64,000 nt of DNA from JAZTYK01 sp045636925 (GCA_045636925.1 JAZTYK010000032.1:35850-99849); one strand, 5' to 3'. Counted from the stretch's first letter, positions 36,268-44,976 are shown. The notes: generated by a model from the sequence alone, not told the origin. Numbers and translations: made by a program.

Positions 36268-37998
36268 TTATTCTCGGAACTGGTACCGATAAAGTGCTGC
36301 GTACATGCCGTTTTTCTCCAGCAGCGCATCGTGACTCCCCCGCTCTTGAATGCCGTCACGGGTGATAACGATGATTTCATCTGCCTTTTTAATGGTGGAG
36401 AGTCGATGCGCGACCACCAATACGGTGCGGCCCTTGCCCAGCTGCTCCAGCGATTCCTGAATCAGCATCTCAGTGGCATTGTCCAGAGCGGAAGTTGCCT
36501 CGTCCAGAATCAGAATGGGCGGATTCTTGAGGAACACACGCGCGATGGAAATACGCTGTTTCTGTCCGCCGGACAGCTTGATGCCGCGCTCGCCCACCTG
36601 CGTGTCATAGCCTTGCTCCAACGTCATGATATAGTCGTGGATATTTGCCTTCTTGGCAGCTTCGATAATGGCTTCGTCGCTGGCACCCAGATCACCGTAG
36701 GCAATGTTCTCGCGAATAGTGCCGTCAAAGAGGAATACATCCTGTGCTACCATACCAATGTTCTTGCGCAGTGCGCTGCGCTTGAGACCGGTGAGGTCCA
36801 TGCCATCAATGGTGATTTTACCGCCGTCCAGTTCATAGAACCGGGGAATCAAATGGCATAAGGTTGTTTTACCGCCGCCACTGGGACCCACAAGGGCCAC
36901 AGTCTTACCTGCGGGGATCTCCAGCGATACACGGTCGATGACCTGTCGCTTTCCGTCCGCCTCATCACTGTTATCATAGCGGAAAGAAACATCTTCGAAC
37001 CGGATATGACCGGAAAGAATGCCGGGATCCACAGCATCAATGGCTTCTTCCTCTGCCGGTTGCTGCATAATCTCGCGGAAGCGGGAGAAACCGGTCATGC
37101 CATCCTGCAGCTGCTCCAGCAGGGACGCCAGACGATTCACAGGCTTGAGGAAAATATTAATGTACAGCAAATACGCAGCAAAGTCACCGGCATCGATATG
37201 CTCATAGAAGAAGAACAGTCCGCCGGCTACCAGCACCACCAGATACAGCATATCGGAAAAGAGCTGCATACCGGAATGGAAAATACCCATGGACTTATAG
37301 GCACGGGCACGGGCTGCAACATAGCCTTTGTTTGCCTCGTTGAACTTGGCCGTTTCGTATTCTCCGGCAGTATAAGCACGGGAAACACGGACACCGGACA
37401 CGGCGGTTTCTACATTTGCATTGACCTTACCGGTCTCGACTCTGGTATCACGGAATGCTTTGGTCATCATGCCACGGGTCTTGACCGCAAAGAGGATCAT
37501 CACCGGCAGCACCAGAAATACGATGATGGTCAGATACAGATTAATGTTGCCCAGCATGATAAACGCACCAACCAGCGTGATGGTGGAGATCAGCAGATCC
37601 TCGGGGCCATGATGGGCCAGCTCGGAGACATTCTGCAGATCGTTGATCATACGGGACATAATGACACCGGTCTTGTTTTCGTCAAAGAAGGCAAACGGTA
37701 ATTTTTGCAGGCGGGTAAACATATCCCGGCGCATATCGGCCTGCATCCGCACACCGACAATATGCCCCCAATACTGCACGACAAAGTTCAGACAAGCCTT
37801 GACTACATAGATCAGCAACATCACCACAGACCATGTAACCAGCAGCCGCAGCTGCTTGTTGGGAACATAGACATTGATGATGTTTCGGGCAATAATGGGA
37901 TAAAACAGATCACAAATCGCCACCAAAAGACCGCAGAACATATCCAGTGCAAAAAGCTTGCGGTGGGGACGGTAGTAAGAAATGAATTGACGGAACAT
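36268..37998 (-). CDS. ABC transporter, fused membrane and ATPase domains (exporter type)
   Basis: A 576-residue half-transporter that would work as a homodimer, or with a partner not seen here. Six membrane segments cover residues 1-310. The ATPase follows with Walker A GPSGGGKTTL near 370, Q-loop VAQDVFLFDGTIRENIAYG, signature LSGGQKQR near 475 and Walker B ILILDEATSALD near 500. The type is the multidrug/lipid exporter family. AAGGTGG precedes the ATG. It is monocistronic, with its own promoter and terminator. Confidence 0.92.
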   Translation of the reverse strand: MFRQFISYYRPHRKLFALDMFCGLLVAICDLFYPIIARNIINVYVPNKQLRLLVTWSVVMLLIYVVKACLNFVVQYWGHIVGVRMQADMRRDMFTRLQKLPFAFFDENKTGVIMSRMINDLQNVSELAHHGPEDLLISTITLVGAFIMLGNINLYLTIIVFLVLPVMILFAVKTRGMMTKAFRDTRVETGKVNANVETAVSGVRVSRAYTAGEYETAKFNEANKGYVAARARAYKSMGIFHSGMQLFSDMLYLVVLVAGGLFFFYEHIDAGDFAAYLLYINIFLKPVNRLASLLEQLQDGMTGFSRFREIMQQPAEEEAIDAVDPGILSGHIRFEDVSFRYDNSDEADGKRQVIDRVSLEIPAGKTVALVGPSGGGKTTLCHLIPRFYELDGGKITIDGMDLTGLKRSALRKNIGMVAQDVFLFDGTIRENIAYGDLGASDEAIIEAAKKANIHDYIMTLEQGYDTQVGERGIKLSGGQKQRISIARVFLKNPPILILDEATSALDNATEMLIQESLEQLGKGRTVLVVAHRLSTIKKADEIIVITRDGIQERGSHDALLEKNGMYAALYRYQFRE

Positions 37999-38040
37999 AG
38001 AACCACCTTTCTGCCGATGGCAAACGCACCGACAACCATG

Positions 38041-38069
38041 ATTATACAGGATTCCATAGAAAATGACAA
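38041..38069 (-). promoter_or_regulatory. Promoter of the ABC exporter gene
   Basis: TTGTCA, 17 bases, TATAAT on the minus strand, 43 bases before the start codon. Confidence 0.8.
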
Positions 38070-38112
38070 GGGTTTCCAGACTTATAACTATGCAGTATGC
38101 TTATTATGAAGC

Positions 38113-38140
38113 AAAAAAGCCGGCAAACGCCGGCTTTTTT
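38113..38140. terminator. Bidirectional terminator
   Basis: AAAAAAGCCGGC pairs perfectly with GCCGGCTTTTTT around AAAC. Its edge touches the stop codon of the DUF3793 gene, which it terminates on the minus strand. Confidence 0.92.
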
Positions 38141-38694
38141 CAGGATGCAGAAACAGTCAGCTGCTCCAACCTTGCACCGCTGTGAAACCGGGCACAAAGA
38201 TGGTCTGTACAGCGCTGGTAACAGCGAAAGGTTCGCTTTGCCTGTTCTGCATCACCATACACCTTCCAACAGCCGATACATTTGCAGTTTGCACCGCCAT
38301 GGCGAATAAATCCACGGACATCCTCCGGCGGATAACTGAGAAACAACCCGATCTCGTGGGGAAACTCCGTGGTTTCCTTTAAGCGCCGGGCAAGTTCTGC
38401 CACGCAGTAGCTTTCCGTCAGACAGGAATAGCCTGCCTCTTTCAGAATAGACTGTACTTCTTCCCTGCTCAGATCGGCCGTCAAACCGGCTGGCCGATAC
38501 ACATAGATGCGTACACGGCCTTTGGTATAACCCATGGGCAGCACACGCAGACCCTTTGGCACCAAAACACGATTCCACGCACGAATACAGTTTGCAACCT
38601 GTGCTTTGCTGTCATAAGGCCAGGTAAAGAGATTTCCTGTCTTAAGTCCGGCCAGCGTTGGTGCGCAATAATGAACCAGCAATTCTTCAGACAT
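38140..38694 (-). CDS. DUF3793 family protein
   Basis: A 184-residue protein of the DUF3793 family, common in Clostridia. The hallmarks are present: FPHEIGLFLSYPPEDVRGFI near residue 115, then CIGCWKVYGDAEQAKRTFRCYQRC near 140-162, and an N-terminal CAPTLAGLKTGNLF. Many cysteines suggest metal or redox chemistry, but the function is unknown. The gene has its own strong promoter with two identical palindromes just downstream of the start site, so it is probably tightly repressed. That layout would fit a metal-responsive repressor (inference). Confidence 0.88.
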   Translation of the reverse strand: MSEELLVHYCAPTLAGLKTGNLFTWPYDSKAQVANCIRAWNRVLVPKGLRVLPMGYTKGRVRIYVYRPAGLTADLSREEVQSILKEAGYSCLTESYCVAELARRLKETTEFPHEIGLFLSYPPEDVRGFIRHGGANCKCIGCWKVYGDAEQAKRTFRCYQRCTDHLCARFHSGARLEQLTVSAS

Positions 38695-38749
38695 CCTTCC
38701 ATCTCCTCTCCAGGCAGCCCCGCTCTTTTCATAATATATTACGTCTTGT

Positions 38750-38767
38750 AGTTAGCTTCCGCTAACT
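38750..38767. promoter_or_regulatory. Palindromic operator candidate 1 (AGTTAGC-N4-GCTAACT)
   Basis: A perfect 18-base palindrome with arms AGTTAGC/GCTAACT around TTCC. It lies in the 5' leader of the DUF3793 gene, 33 bases centre to centre from an identical-arm copy. The arms recall DtxR/IdeR-type sites, which share TTAG..CTAA cores. Confidence 0.7.
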
Positions 38768-38782
38768 CTCGTCCATTAAATT

Positions 38783-38800
38783 AGTTAGCCGCAGCTAACT
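38783..38800. promoter_or_regulatory. Palindromic operator candidate 2 (AGTTAGC-N4-GCTAACT)
   Basis: The second copy has the same arms around CGCA. It begins 9 bases after the -10 box in the direction of transcription, so a bound protein would cover the start site. Confidence 0.7.
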
Positions 38801-38808
38801 TCCGTAAT

Positions 38809-38837
38809 ATCATAACTTGACAGCTGCCTGTTGTCAA
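38809..38837 (-). promoter_or_regulatory. Promoter of the DUF3793 gene
   Basis: TTGACA, 17 bases, TATGAT on the minus strand. The -35 box is also part of a dyad CTTGACA-N9-TGTCAAG (38816-38838 on the plus strand). Confidence 0.85.
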
Positions 38838-38885
38838 GAGTATTTGCAGAAAAAACAGGCAAATACGCGGAAAAAATTGCAGCAC

Positions 38886-38915
38886 AAAGGCCCCGGAATA
38901 GCTTCCGGGGCCTTT
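38886..38915. terminator. Hairpin after the GH2 glycosidase gene
   Basis: AAAGGCCCCGGAA pairs with TTCCGGGGCCTTT around a 4-base loop. The T tract on the minus strand is short, so efficiency is uncertain. Confidence 0.75.
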
Positions 38916-38934
38916 GAAGGATGACATGAATCAA

Positions 38935-41184
38935 TTATTTGGGCTTTTTGATCTTGTTCAGTTTGGCGTTCAGATCCAGCAGATCTTCCTTGGTGAACTT
39001 CATATCCATCATGCCGCCAATCAAAGTAAAGAGGCGCAGAACGGTAAAGCCGCCCATCATAGCCATCATATCGGGACCAACTTCAAAGCCGGCAGCCTTG
39101 ATCTTGCCGCCTTCGCCCTTCTTGCCGCCCATGAACTTGGCAGCCAGGCCCATGAAGATCAGCTTGCCCTGGACAGTGGCGATGACATCGCTCATCTTGT
39201 CGTTCAGGGACAGATAGCCCTCTCTGGTTTCGATATCAAACCAGTTGAGGATGGCACCCTTCTCCTTCAGGCGATAGCTCTCGTCAAAGGTCTCAACCTT
39301 GCAGATGACACCTTCATCCTTGTAGTCGCCGGCCACAGCTACCAGCTTGGTCTCGCCGGCATTGGGCACATCGAAATAGAAGAAGTGATCGGCAGCCTGC
39401 TTCTTGCCCAGGGACACACCGTTGGCAAGGAGCTCAACCTCGGGCAGATTGGAGTAAACGGTGACCTTGGTCACATCCTCCACGCGGTTGACATAGCGCT
39501 TGCCGCAGAGATGCACGAAGGGATCATCGCTGAGCCATGCCTTGTAAGCATAGAAGGAGTCCTTCTTGTAGGTGCGATCAAAGGTGACCAGGCCCTTGTG
39601 GTTCTGGCCGTTCTCGCCGCCTTCGGCACGGGCATCGGCACCAAAGTCAAACATATTCCACACATGGGTGGCCCACAGGTACTTGCGGGTGAAGAGCTGC
39701 TTGATCAGTTCCTCGTGATAATAGGCCTGATATTCTTCGGTATAGTCACCCTGGACAGGGGTGGAGGTGTGCCAGTTCAGCGCCTCGCAACCGTACTCAG
39801 AGCAGCCGATGGGGATGTTGGGATTGGCCTTGTGGAACTTATCAAACCAGGGGCCGTTCATGGTAGTCTCGCCGCCATACCAGCCGAAATAGTGGTTGTA
39901 AGAAACCACATCGGGGATCTGCAGGTAGGGATCATCCATCTTACACATGGAAACAGCAGCAATGGTGGTCAGACGGGTCTTGTCCATCTCATGGCACAGA
40001 TCGTTCAGAATGTGATGGTTCTCCAGCAAGTCATCATCAGAGCCGCCGATGCCGATCTCGTTGGACAGACCCCAAACTACGATGGAAGGATGGTTGTAGT
40101 TCTGAACCACCAATTCCTTCATCTGAGAGATGGTGTTTTGACGGCCACCGGGCATATGCTTGGAGATATAGGGGATTTCTGCCCAAACCACCATACCACG
40201 CTCATCGCACAGGTCATAGAACTTCTGATCGTGCTGATAGTGCGCCAGACGAATGGTGGTGGCGCCCACTTCGCAAATCAGATCCATATCTTCCACATGA
40301 TGCTCCAGCGTCAGGGCATTACCTACGCCCCAACGATCCTGATGGCGGGAAACACCGCGGAGAGGATATTCCTCACCGTTCAGAATAAAGCCGCGCTCGG
40401 GGTCGATCTGGAAGGTACGGCAGCCGAAACGTGCGGAAACGGCATCCACCACTTCTCCATTTTCCAGCAGTTCAACCTTGGCGGTGTACAGATAAGGATC
40501 CTTGCGTCCGTGCCACAGATGCACGTCCTTGATCTCCAGTTGCACCTTGGTATCGGCAACTTCTGCCTTGGCAACTTCACAGCCGCAGGCAGCGTAAATG
40601 GTATAGCGCAAGGTCTGACCAAACTTGCTGTCAGTCAGCCAAGTCTCGATGGTGACCTTGGCATCCTTGCCGCAAACTTCAGGGGTCACGGCCACACCGG
40701 TGCCGCCATAATAGCTCAAGTCGAAATGAGACTGAGGCACACAGATAATGTTGACGTCACGATACAGACCACCGTAGAAGGTAAAGTCGGCCATCTGGGG
40801 ATATACCGTCTCATTGGCAGCATTGTCCACAGCGATCACAAACAGATTCTGCATCTGCAGTTCCTCGGTGATTTCCACACGCCAGGTGGAATAACCGCCG
40901 TCATGGTGTGCCAGATGCTTGCCGTTTAAGTATACATCGGCAGAAGAATTGGCACCCTGCAGCTCCAGATAATAGCGGTCGGCCTGGGGCAGATCCATCT
41001 TATCCAGGCTTTTTGCATAATAGCTGGTGCCGCGATAATAATCGTTGCCGCCGTCCTGGCCATCGATGGCGTTCCAGGAATGGGGCAGATTGACCCAATT
41101 CCAATCATTGGGCAAAGCAGCAGGCACGGCATCTGCCTGCTTGGTAAATGCCCATTTTGCATTAAAATTATAAACAGTGCGCAT
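38935..41184 (-). CDS. Glycoside hydrolase family 2 (beta-galactosidase/beta-glucuronidase type)
   Basis: A 749-residue GH2 enzyme without signal peptide, so it is cytosolic. Order: jelly-roll sugar-binding domain (1-170), immunoglobulin-like domain, then TIM barrel with the acid/base Glu in WGLSNEIG near 374 and nucleophile Glu in CSEYGCE near 460. The barrel ends with NHKGLVTFDRTYKKDSFYAYK; an N-x-K here is found in glucuronidases but also in many galactosidases. An Ig-like domain and a Met/Gly-rich helical tail of about 75 residues follow, not typical of the core family. It follows a GPH sugar symporter gene and presumably cleaves the imported beta-glycoside. Confidence 0.9.
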   Translation of the reverse strand: MRTVYNFNAKWAFTKQADAVPAALPNDWNWVNLPHSWNAIDGQDGGNDYYRGTSYYAKSLDKMDLPQADRYYLELQGANSSADVYLNGKHLAHHDGGYSTWRVEITEELQMQNLFVIAVDNAANETVYPQMADFTFYGGLYRDVNIICVPQSHFDLSYYGGTGVAVTPEVCGKDAKVTIETWLTDSKFGQTLRYTIYAACGCEVAKAEVADTKVQLEIKDVHLWHGRKDPYLYTAKVELLENGEVVDAVSARFGCRTFQIDPERGFILNGEEYPLRGVSRHQDRWGVGNALTLEHHVEDMDLICEVGATTIRLAHYQHDQKFYDLCDERGMVVWAEIPYISKHMPGGRQNTISQMKELVVQNYNHPSIVVWGLSNEIGIGGSDDDLLENHHILNDLCHEMDKTRLTTIAAVSMCKMDDPYLQIPDVVSYNHYFGWYGGETTMNGPWFDKFHKANPNIPIGCSEYGCEALNWHTSTPVQGDYTEEYQAYYHEELIKQLFTRKYLWATHVWNMFDFGADARAEGGENGQNHKGLVTFDRTYKKDSFYAYKAWLSDDPFVHLCGKRYVNRVEDVTKVTVYSNLPEVELLANGVSLGKKQAADHFFYFDVPNAGETKLVAVAGDYKDEGVICKVETFDESYRLKEKGAILNWFDIETREGYLSLNDKMSDVIATVQGKLIFMGLAAKFMGGKKGEGGKIKAAGFEVGPDMMAMMGGFTVLRLFTLIGGMMDMKFTKEDLLDLNAKLNKIKKPK

Positions 41185-41226
41185 GGATTTTTGCCTCCTA
41201 AAAGAATGTCGCTTTCATTGTTAAGA

Positions 41227-41256
41227 TGCCTGGCAGATTATGCAGGCTGCCGGGCA
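41227..41256 (-). other. Intercistronic hairpin between symporter and glycosidase genes
   Basis: TGCCTGGCAG pairs with CTGCCGGGCA (one G-U) around a 10-base loop, with no T tract. It probably stabilises or processes the two-gene mRNA rather than ending it. Confidence 0.5.
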
Positions 41257-41305
41257 CCGTTACAGACTGTAATTAATTGATTTTTGAGGCGTTGCAGCGT
41301 CAGAA

Positions 41306-42844
41306 TCAGGAAGCCTTGCGGGCAGCCAGTTCTTCGTTCATCTGTGCCAGGGTCTTCTTGTCCAGATTGTAAATCACAGCCAGACCAATGAACTGGAGTA
41401 CAGCACTGAACAGATACAGACCTGCAACCAGCCAGCACATATTCTGTGCAGTCTCTGCAGTCTGACCGATGGTACCGCTGCTGGAGACATAGCCCAGAGC
41501 GCCCATGATCAGCAGTACGACGGAGGGACCAACGCCCTGTGCCAGCTTACGGAAGAAGGAGTGCAGGGAGTATACAGTGCCCTCTTCACGTCTGCCAAAC
41601 TTCCACTCATTGTAATCGATGGCATCGCCCATCATAGCCCAGGACACGCAGGTGTAAACACCCATGCCAACGCCAAAGACTACCAGACCGGCCATGTAGA
41701 CCATCAGAGCAGCATCCTTGCCTACCATGGGGAACACCAGCATGATCAGACCGCCAATAATAGATACAACGGTACCGAACACGGAAGCTTCCTTCTTACC
41801 AAACTTCTTGACGATCTTGGTGATGAAGGGCATAAACAGGAGCATGGGCAGGAAACCGATCATCTGCACCACACCGGACAGCTCAGCCATACCAAAATAA
41901 GTAGCAAACATGATGGCGTTTGCGGTACCGGCAGACTGCATACCCAGGAACATACCCATAGCGGCCAGCGTTGCGCCAACTGCGGGACGGTTCTTCATAA
42001 AGTTCTTAAATGCCTGGAGCACGTTGAACTTTTCGCTTTCATTGGTCTTGACAGCATTTTCGTCTACACGGACGGTAATGTTCTTCAGCATGAACATAAA
42101 TGCAATGAAGCCCAGCACGCCCATCAGCAGAGCTGCATAGAACACGCGATCACCCAGCAGGATCTGAGCCTTTTCACCGGTCAGGGGGCTCAGCATTACT
42201 TCGCCCATCTCATAGGGCTTGCCGGTGAGGGGATTATTATGGAAGACACCTTCCATGTTGGGGATCAGGCCGGAGCCGTCATAAGTAACCTTCTGCCAAA
42301 TGATCATGGGCAGAACAATGCCGGGAATCATGCCGCCGACCATGGAGCCGATGGAGCGCCAGGTGGATAGCTGTGCACGCTCACCAACATCATCCGTGAC
42401 CACCGACAGCATAGAGCCGTAAGGCACGTTTGCTACAGTGTAGAAAGCGTCCCAGATTACATAGCCCACAATAAACAGCATGGCCTTTGCCACAGTACCT
42501 GCATTGGGGAAGGGCAGGAAGACGGCAGCACCGCCAACCAGCAGACCGCAGGCACCAACAAAAATGTACTGCTTAAACTTACCATGCTTGTAAGCACGCT
42601 TATCCTTATCGATCATCGTACCGATCATGGGATCGTTCACTGCATCCCAGATCTGTACAAGCAGCAACAGTGCGGACAGCAATCCGGTTTCCATCATCAT
42701 GAATACCAGCCAGAAGGTCTGAACCGTTCCCTTCAGGGAGAAACTCATGTTGCAGCCGAAATCACCGGCGGCATAAGCGACTTTGTCGCGCATGCCAAAC
42801 TTTCGATAGCCCTTTTCATCCAGGGCGGGGGCTTTCTTTGCCAT
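41306..42844 (-). CDS. GPH family sugar:cation symporter
   Basis: A 512-residue transporter of the glycoside-pentoside-hexuronide:cation symporter family (MelB/UidB-like). There are twelve hydrophobic segments. An early family motif is DAVNDPMIGTMIDKDKRAYKHGKFKQYI, with the cation-site Asp residues near 70. YGSMLSVVTDDVGERAQLSTWRS lies near 125-150. A long loop at about 185-215 is a mild oddity. It precedes the GH2 gene in one transcript. The pair forms a simple uptake-and-cleave module for a beta-glycoside. Confidence 0.9.
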   Translation of the reverse strand: MAKKAPALDEKGYRKFGMRDKVAYAAGDFGCNMSFSLKGTVQTFWLVFMMMETGLLSALLLLVQIWDAVNDPMIGTMIDKDKRAYKHGKFKQYIFVGACGLLVGGAAVFLPFPNAGTVAKAMLFIVGYVIWDAFYTVANVPYGSMLSVVTDDVGERAQLSTWRSIGSMVGGMIPGIVLPMIIWQKVTYDGSGLIPNMEGVFHNNPLTGKPYEMGEVMLSPLTGEKAQILLGDRVFYAALLMGVLGFIAFMFMLKNITVRVDENAVKTNESEKFNVLQAFKNFMKNRPAVGATLAAMGMFLGMQSAGTANAIMFATYFGMAELSGVVQMIGFLPMLLFMPFITKIVKKFGKKEASVFGTVVSIIGGLIMLVFPMVGKDAALMVYMAGLVVFGVGMGVYTCVSWAMMGDAIDYNEWKFGRREEGTVYSLHSFFRKLAQGVGPSVVLLIMGALGYVSSSGTIGQTAETAQNMCWLVAGLYLFSAVLQFIGLAVIYNLDKKTLAQMNEELAARKAS

Positions 42845-42909
42845 GGGGATTCCTCTTTTCTTTTTCTTTTTCTGTGGATATACAAGGATATCAATTTACA
42901 GTTAACATC

Positions 42910-42939
42910 ATACTACCATATATTGTGAATAAAAGTCAA
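42910..42939 (-). promoter_or_regulatory. Promoter of the symporter-glycosidase operon
   Basis: TTGACT, 18 bases, TAGTAT with upstream TG, on the minus strand. A perfect ACAATATTGT palindrome lies just upstream near 42951, but no repressor gene is nearby. Confidence 0.6.
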
Positions 42940-43089
42940 TGAAAGCAGACAATATTGTGGCTATTTTTATATGTTTCTCTGTCTTTTCTGTTTTTAAATA
43001 GCAGCATGGTTTTCACAGGAAAACTTGCGCAAACAGGAACTTTCTGTTATATTAAGTAATTAGGAAATACATGGGAGGGATGTGTGCAG

Positions 43090-44472
43090 ATGGAAAATTT
43101 AATTTTATTGAATGACCGTCTCATTCGTCGGTTCTGTTTTTGGGTTTCGGTAGGGCTTCTTGTTGCCGCAGCCGCAGCCTGTACCATTTATGGAGAATGG
43201 CAGGTTTTGTTCGCGCCGTTGTTCCGTATCATCACCTCCCCCGCCAAGCTGCTTACCGACTACTATGCCTTGGGCGGTTTGGGTTGCGCACTGCTGAATG
43301 CCGGATTGTGCGGCATGGCAGTTTGGATTGTCTTGTGTATGCTTCGGAATACCGTTGCCAGTTCTTCTGTGCTTGCCGGATATTTTCTGGTAATTGCGCA
43401 TGGCTTTTACGGTTTGAACATTCTGAACATCTGGCCCTGCTTTTTGGGAGTATTACTGTATGCCAAGGTACGCAAACTACCTTTTGGCCCGATTTTTCCC
43501 ATTGCCCTGTTTGCTACAGCTTTGGCCCCTTTTATCAGCGAGCTTCTTTTCCGCTACACCACCCCCGACACATTTGATCCCAGCGCACCGCAGACGACCC
43601 TTCTGGGCGTAGTTCTGTCCGTGATTATGGCTGTGATTGCCGGCTTTTTGGTTCCCGCAATGATTCCCGGTGTGCGCGCCATGCATAAAGGGTATAACCT
43701 TTACAACGCAGGAATTACCATCGGTCTGCTTGGTTTTTTCCTGGAATGTCTGCTTTACCCCATTATGGGACGCACAGTACCCGATGCTCTTACCGGAGAA
43801 AACCCCGTTTATACTGCCAACGGCGGTGCCTTCAATGCCTTTTCCGTGACAGCTTTTGTCCTGTTCTTTGCCCTGTGTCTTTTTGAGGGTTGGCGGCTCA
43901 ACGGTCACAGTTTCCATGGATATGGTGAGCTTCTGGCTTCTGACGGACACAATGATGATTTTGCGCATCAACACGGCATGCCTCTTTGTCTGATCAATTT
44001 GGGATTCCATGGACTCTCCGTACTGGCATATATGTCTGTCATGATTGCGCTTACTGACGGTGTCGGCTTTACCGGGCCTACCTGCGGCGCACTGCTGGCC
44101 GCACTGAGCTTTTTCGCTGTGGGGCAGCATCCCCGGATCGTGTGGCCGATTTTTGCCGGTTACGGTTTACTTTTCGCAGTCGCCAGCGCCATTGGTGCCA
44201 TAGGAGGCTTTGACCCCGGCTGGACACTTTCCAGCCAGGCCTATCTCAACGGACTTGCCTTTGCAACCGGCTTGTGCCCCATTGCCGGAAAGTTTGGCTG
44301 GAAGAGCGGTGTGCTGGCAGGTGCGATCTGCGCCGCCATGTGCTCTTCTACCAGTGTGATTCACGGAGGCTTTGTACTGTATAACGGTGGCTTTACCGCC
44401 GGTATCACCTGCTTTATTCTTGTGCCCATTTTGGAGCACTACTGCAAGAATAAAGAAACTGCCGACATATAA
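43090..44472 (+). CDS. DUF1576 family multi-pass membrane protein
   Basis: A 460-residue protein with about twelve hydrophobic segments and few charged residues, matching the DUF1576 family of uncharacterised membrane proteins. Family-like features include the repeated GYNLYNAGITIGLLGFF and VLYNGGFTAGITCF (two related YNxGxTxG motifs, near 210 and 435), suggesting two inverted or tandem halves. SDGHNDDFAHQHG is a conserved polar loop. GGAGGG lies about 10 bases before the ATG at 43090. An in-frame GTG at 43084 is too close to it. The substrate, if it is a transporter, is unknown. Confidence 0.8.
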   Translation: MENLILLNDRLIRRFCFWVSVGLLVAAAAACTIYGEWQVLFAPLFRIITSPAKLLTDYYALGGLGCALLNAGLCGMAVWIVLCMLRNTVASSSVLAGYFLVIAHGFYGLNILNIWPCFLGVLLYAKVRKLPFGPIFPIALFATALAPFISELLFRYTTPDTFDPSAPQTTLLGVVLSVIMAVIAGFLVPAMIPGVRAMHKGYNLYNAGITIGLLGFFLECLLYPIMGRTVPDALTGENPVYTANGGAFNAFSVTAFVLFFALCLFEGWRLNGHSFHGYGELLASDGHNDDFAHQHGMPLCLINLGFHGLSVLAYMSVMIALTDGVGFTGPTCGALLAALSFFAVGQHPRIVWPIFAGYGLLFAVASAIGAIGGFDPGWTLSSQAYLNGLAFATGLCPIAGKFGWKSGVLAGAICAAMCSSTSVIHGGFVLYNGGFTAGITCFILVPILEHYCKNKETADI

Positions 44473-44495
44473 CCGGTTTTTGATCCAAAAAACGC

Positions 44496-44524
44496 TTGCT
44501 TTTTCCTGCCCCCTATGCTATATT
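44496..44524 (+). promoter_or_regulatory. Promoter of tRNA-Leu(GAG)
   Basis: TTGCTT, 17 bases, TATATT preceded by TG, 20 bases before the mature tRNA. Confidence 0.75.
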
Positions 44525-44544
44525 AGTATAGCAAGTTTTCCCAT

Positions 44545-44631
44545 GCGGTCATGGCGGAATCGGCAGACGCGCAAGCTTGAGGTGCTTGTGGGAGTAATCC
44601 TGTGGGGGTTCAAGTCCCCCTGACCGCACCA
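44545..44631 (+). tRNA. tRNA-Leu (anticodon GAG)
   Basis: The 87-base class II tRNA has acceptor stem GCGGTCA/TGACCGC, discriminator A and encoded CCA. The anticodon stem CAAGC/GCTTG holds loop TTGAGGT, giving GAG. The long variable arm and T arm GGTTCAAGTCC are normal. It forms the left border of the arsenic island. Confidence 0.95.
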
Positions 44632-44687
44632 AATAAGGTTGATAGTTTTGATACCATTGGTATTGAAACTATCAACCTTATTCTTTT
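44632..44687 (+). terminator. Long hairpin terminator directly after tRNA-Leu(GAG)
   Basis: Two 24-base arms (AATAAGGTTGATAG... and ...CTATCAACCTTATT) pair with two G-U wobbles around ATT, followed by CTTTT. The stem starts at the first base after CCA. Confidence 0.85.
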
Positions 44688-44739
44688 GCCGATAATCCTT
44701 GCAGAACAGGGGTTTTCGGCTTTTTCCATTTTAGGGTTA

Positions 44740-44880
44740 GTTTCATTGTGGGTGTTCAGCGGTTTATTTTCACGCTTTTGGACACCCATTTTTGTTTGTC
44801 CGATATTCACACTGAAACTATTCCTCGGAGAAAAGTTTCAGCGTGACAGGAATAGTTTCATTGTCAGAAGAAAAGTTTCA
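44740..44880. repeat. Cluster of GTTTCA repeats left of the arsenic cassette
   Basis: GTTTCA or its complement occurs at 44740, 44813, 44835, 44855 and 44875. A further copy at 44664 lies in the tRNA terminator hairpin. The last three are direct repeats (AxAGTTTCA) at exactly 20-base spacing. The stretch 44688-44976 has no gene. It holds this cluster and several hairpins with T tracts, the look of an integration scar. Confidence 0.7.
44749..44796 (+). terminator. Hairpin with T tract in the scar region
   Basis: TGGGTGTTCAGCG pairs with CGCT...TGGACACCCA, followed by TTTTTGTTTG. No gene on this strand ends here except by readthrough from the tRNA. Confidence 0.6.
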
Positions 44881-44888
44881 GAGTGGGC

Positions 44889-44934
44889 AAAGGCTCTACG
44901 GTAACCTGGTTGTGGTTACTGTAGAGCCTTTTTT
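44889..44934 (+). terminator. Hairpin with T tract in the scar region (second)
   Basis: AAAGGCTCTAC-GTAACC pairs with GGTTAC-GTAGAGCCTTT (one mismatch) and is followed by TTTTTT. It lies right after the last GTTTCA copy. Confidence 0.75.
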
Positions 44935-44976
44935 CGTTCATCAAACTACATATCCAACAGGAATCGAAATCAGTGT

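Noticed and set aside
38914..40929. 671-codon open frame on the plus strand
   Set aside because: Antisense shadow of the GH2 glycosidase gene, which has all catalytic motifs on the other strand.
44602..44904. 100-codon plus-strand frame in the scar region
   Set aside because: It starts inside the tRNA, runs through several hairpins, has no ribosome site and no recognisable product.
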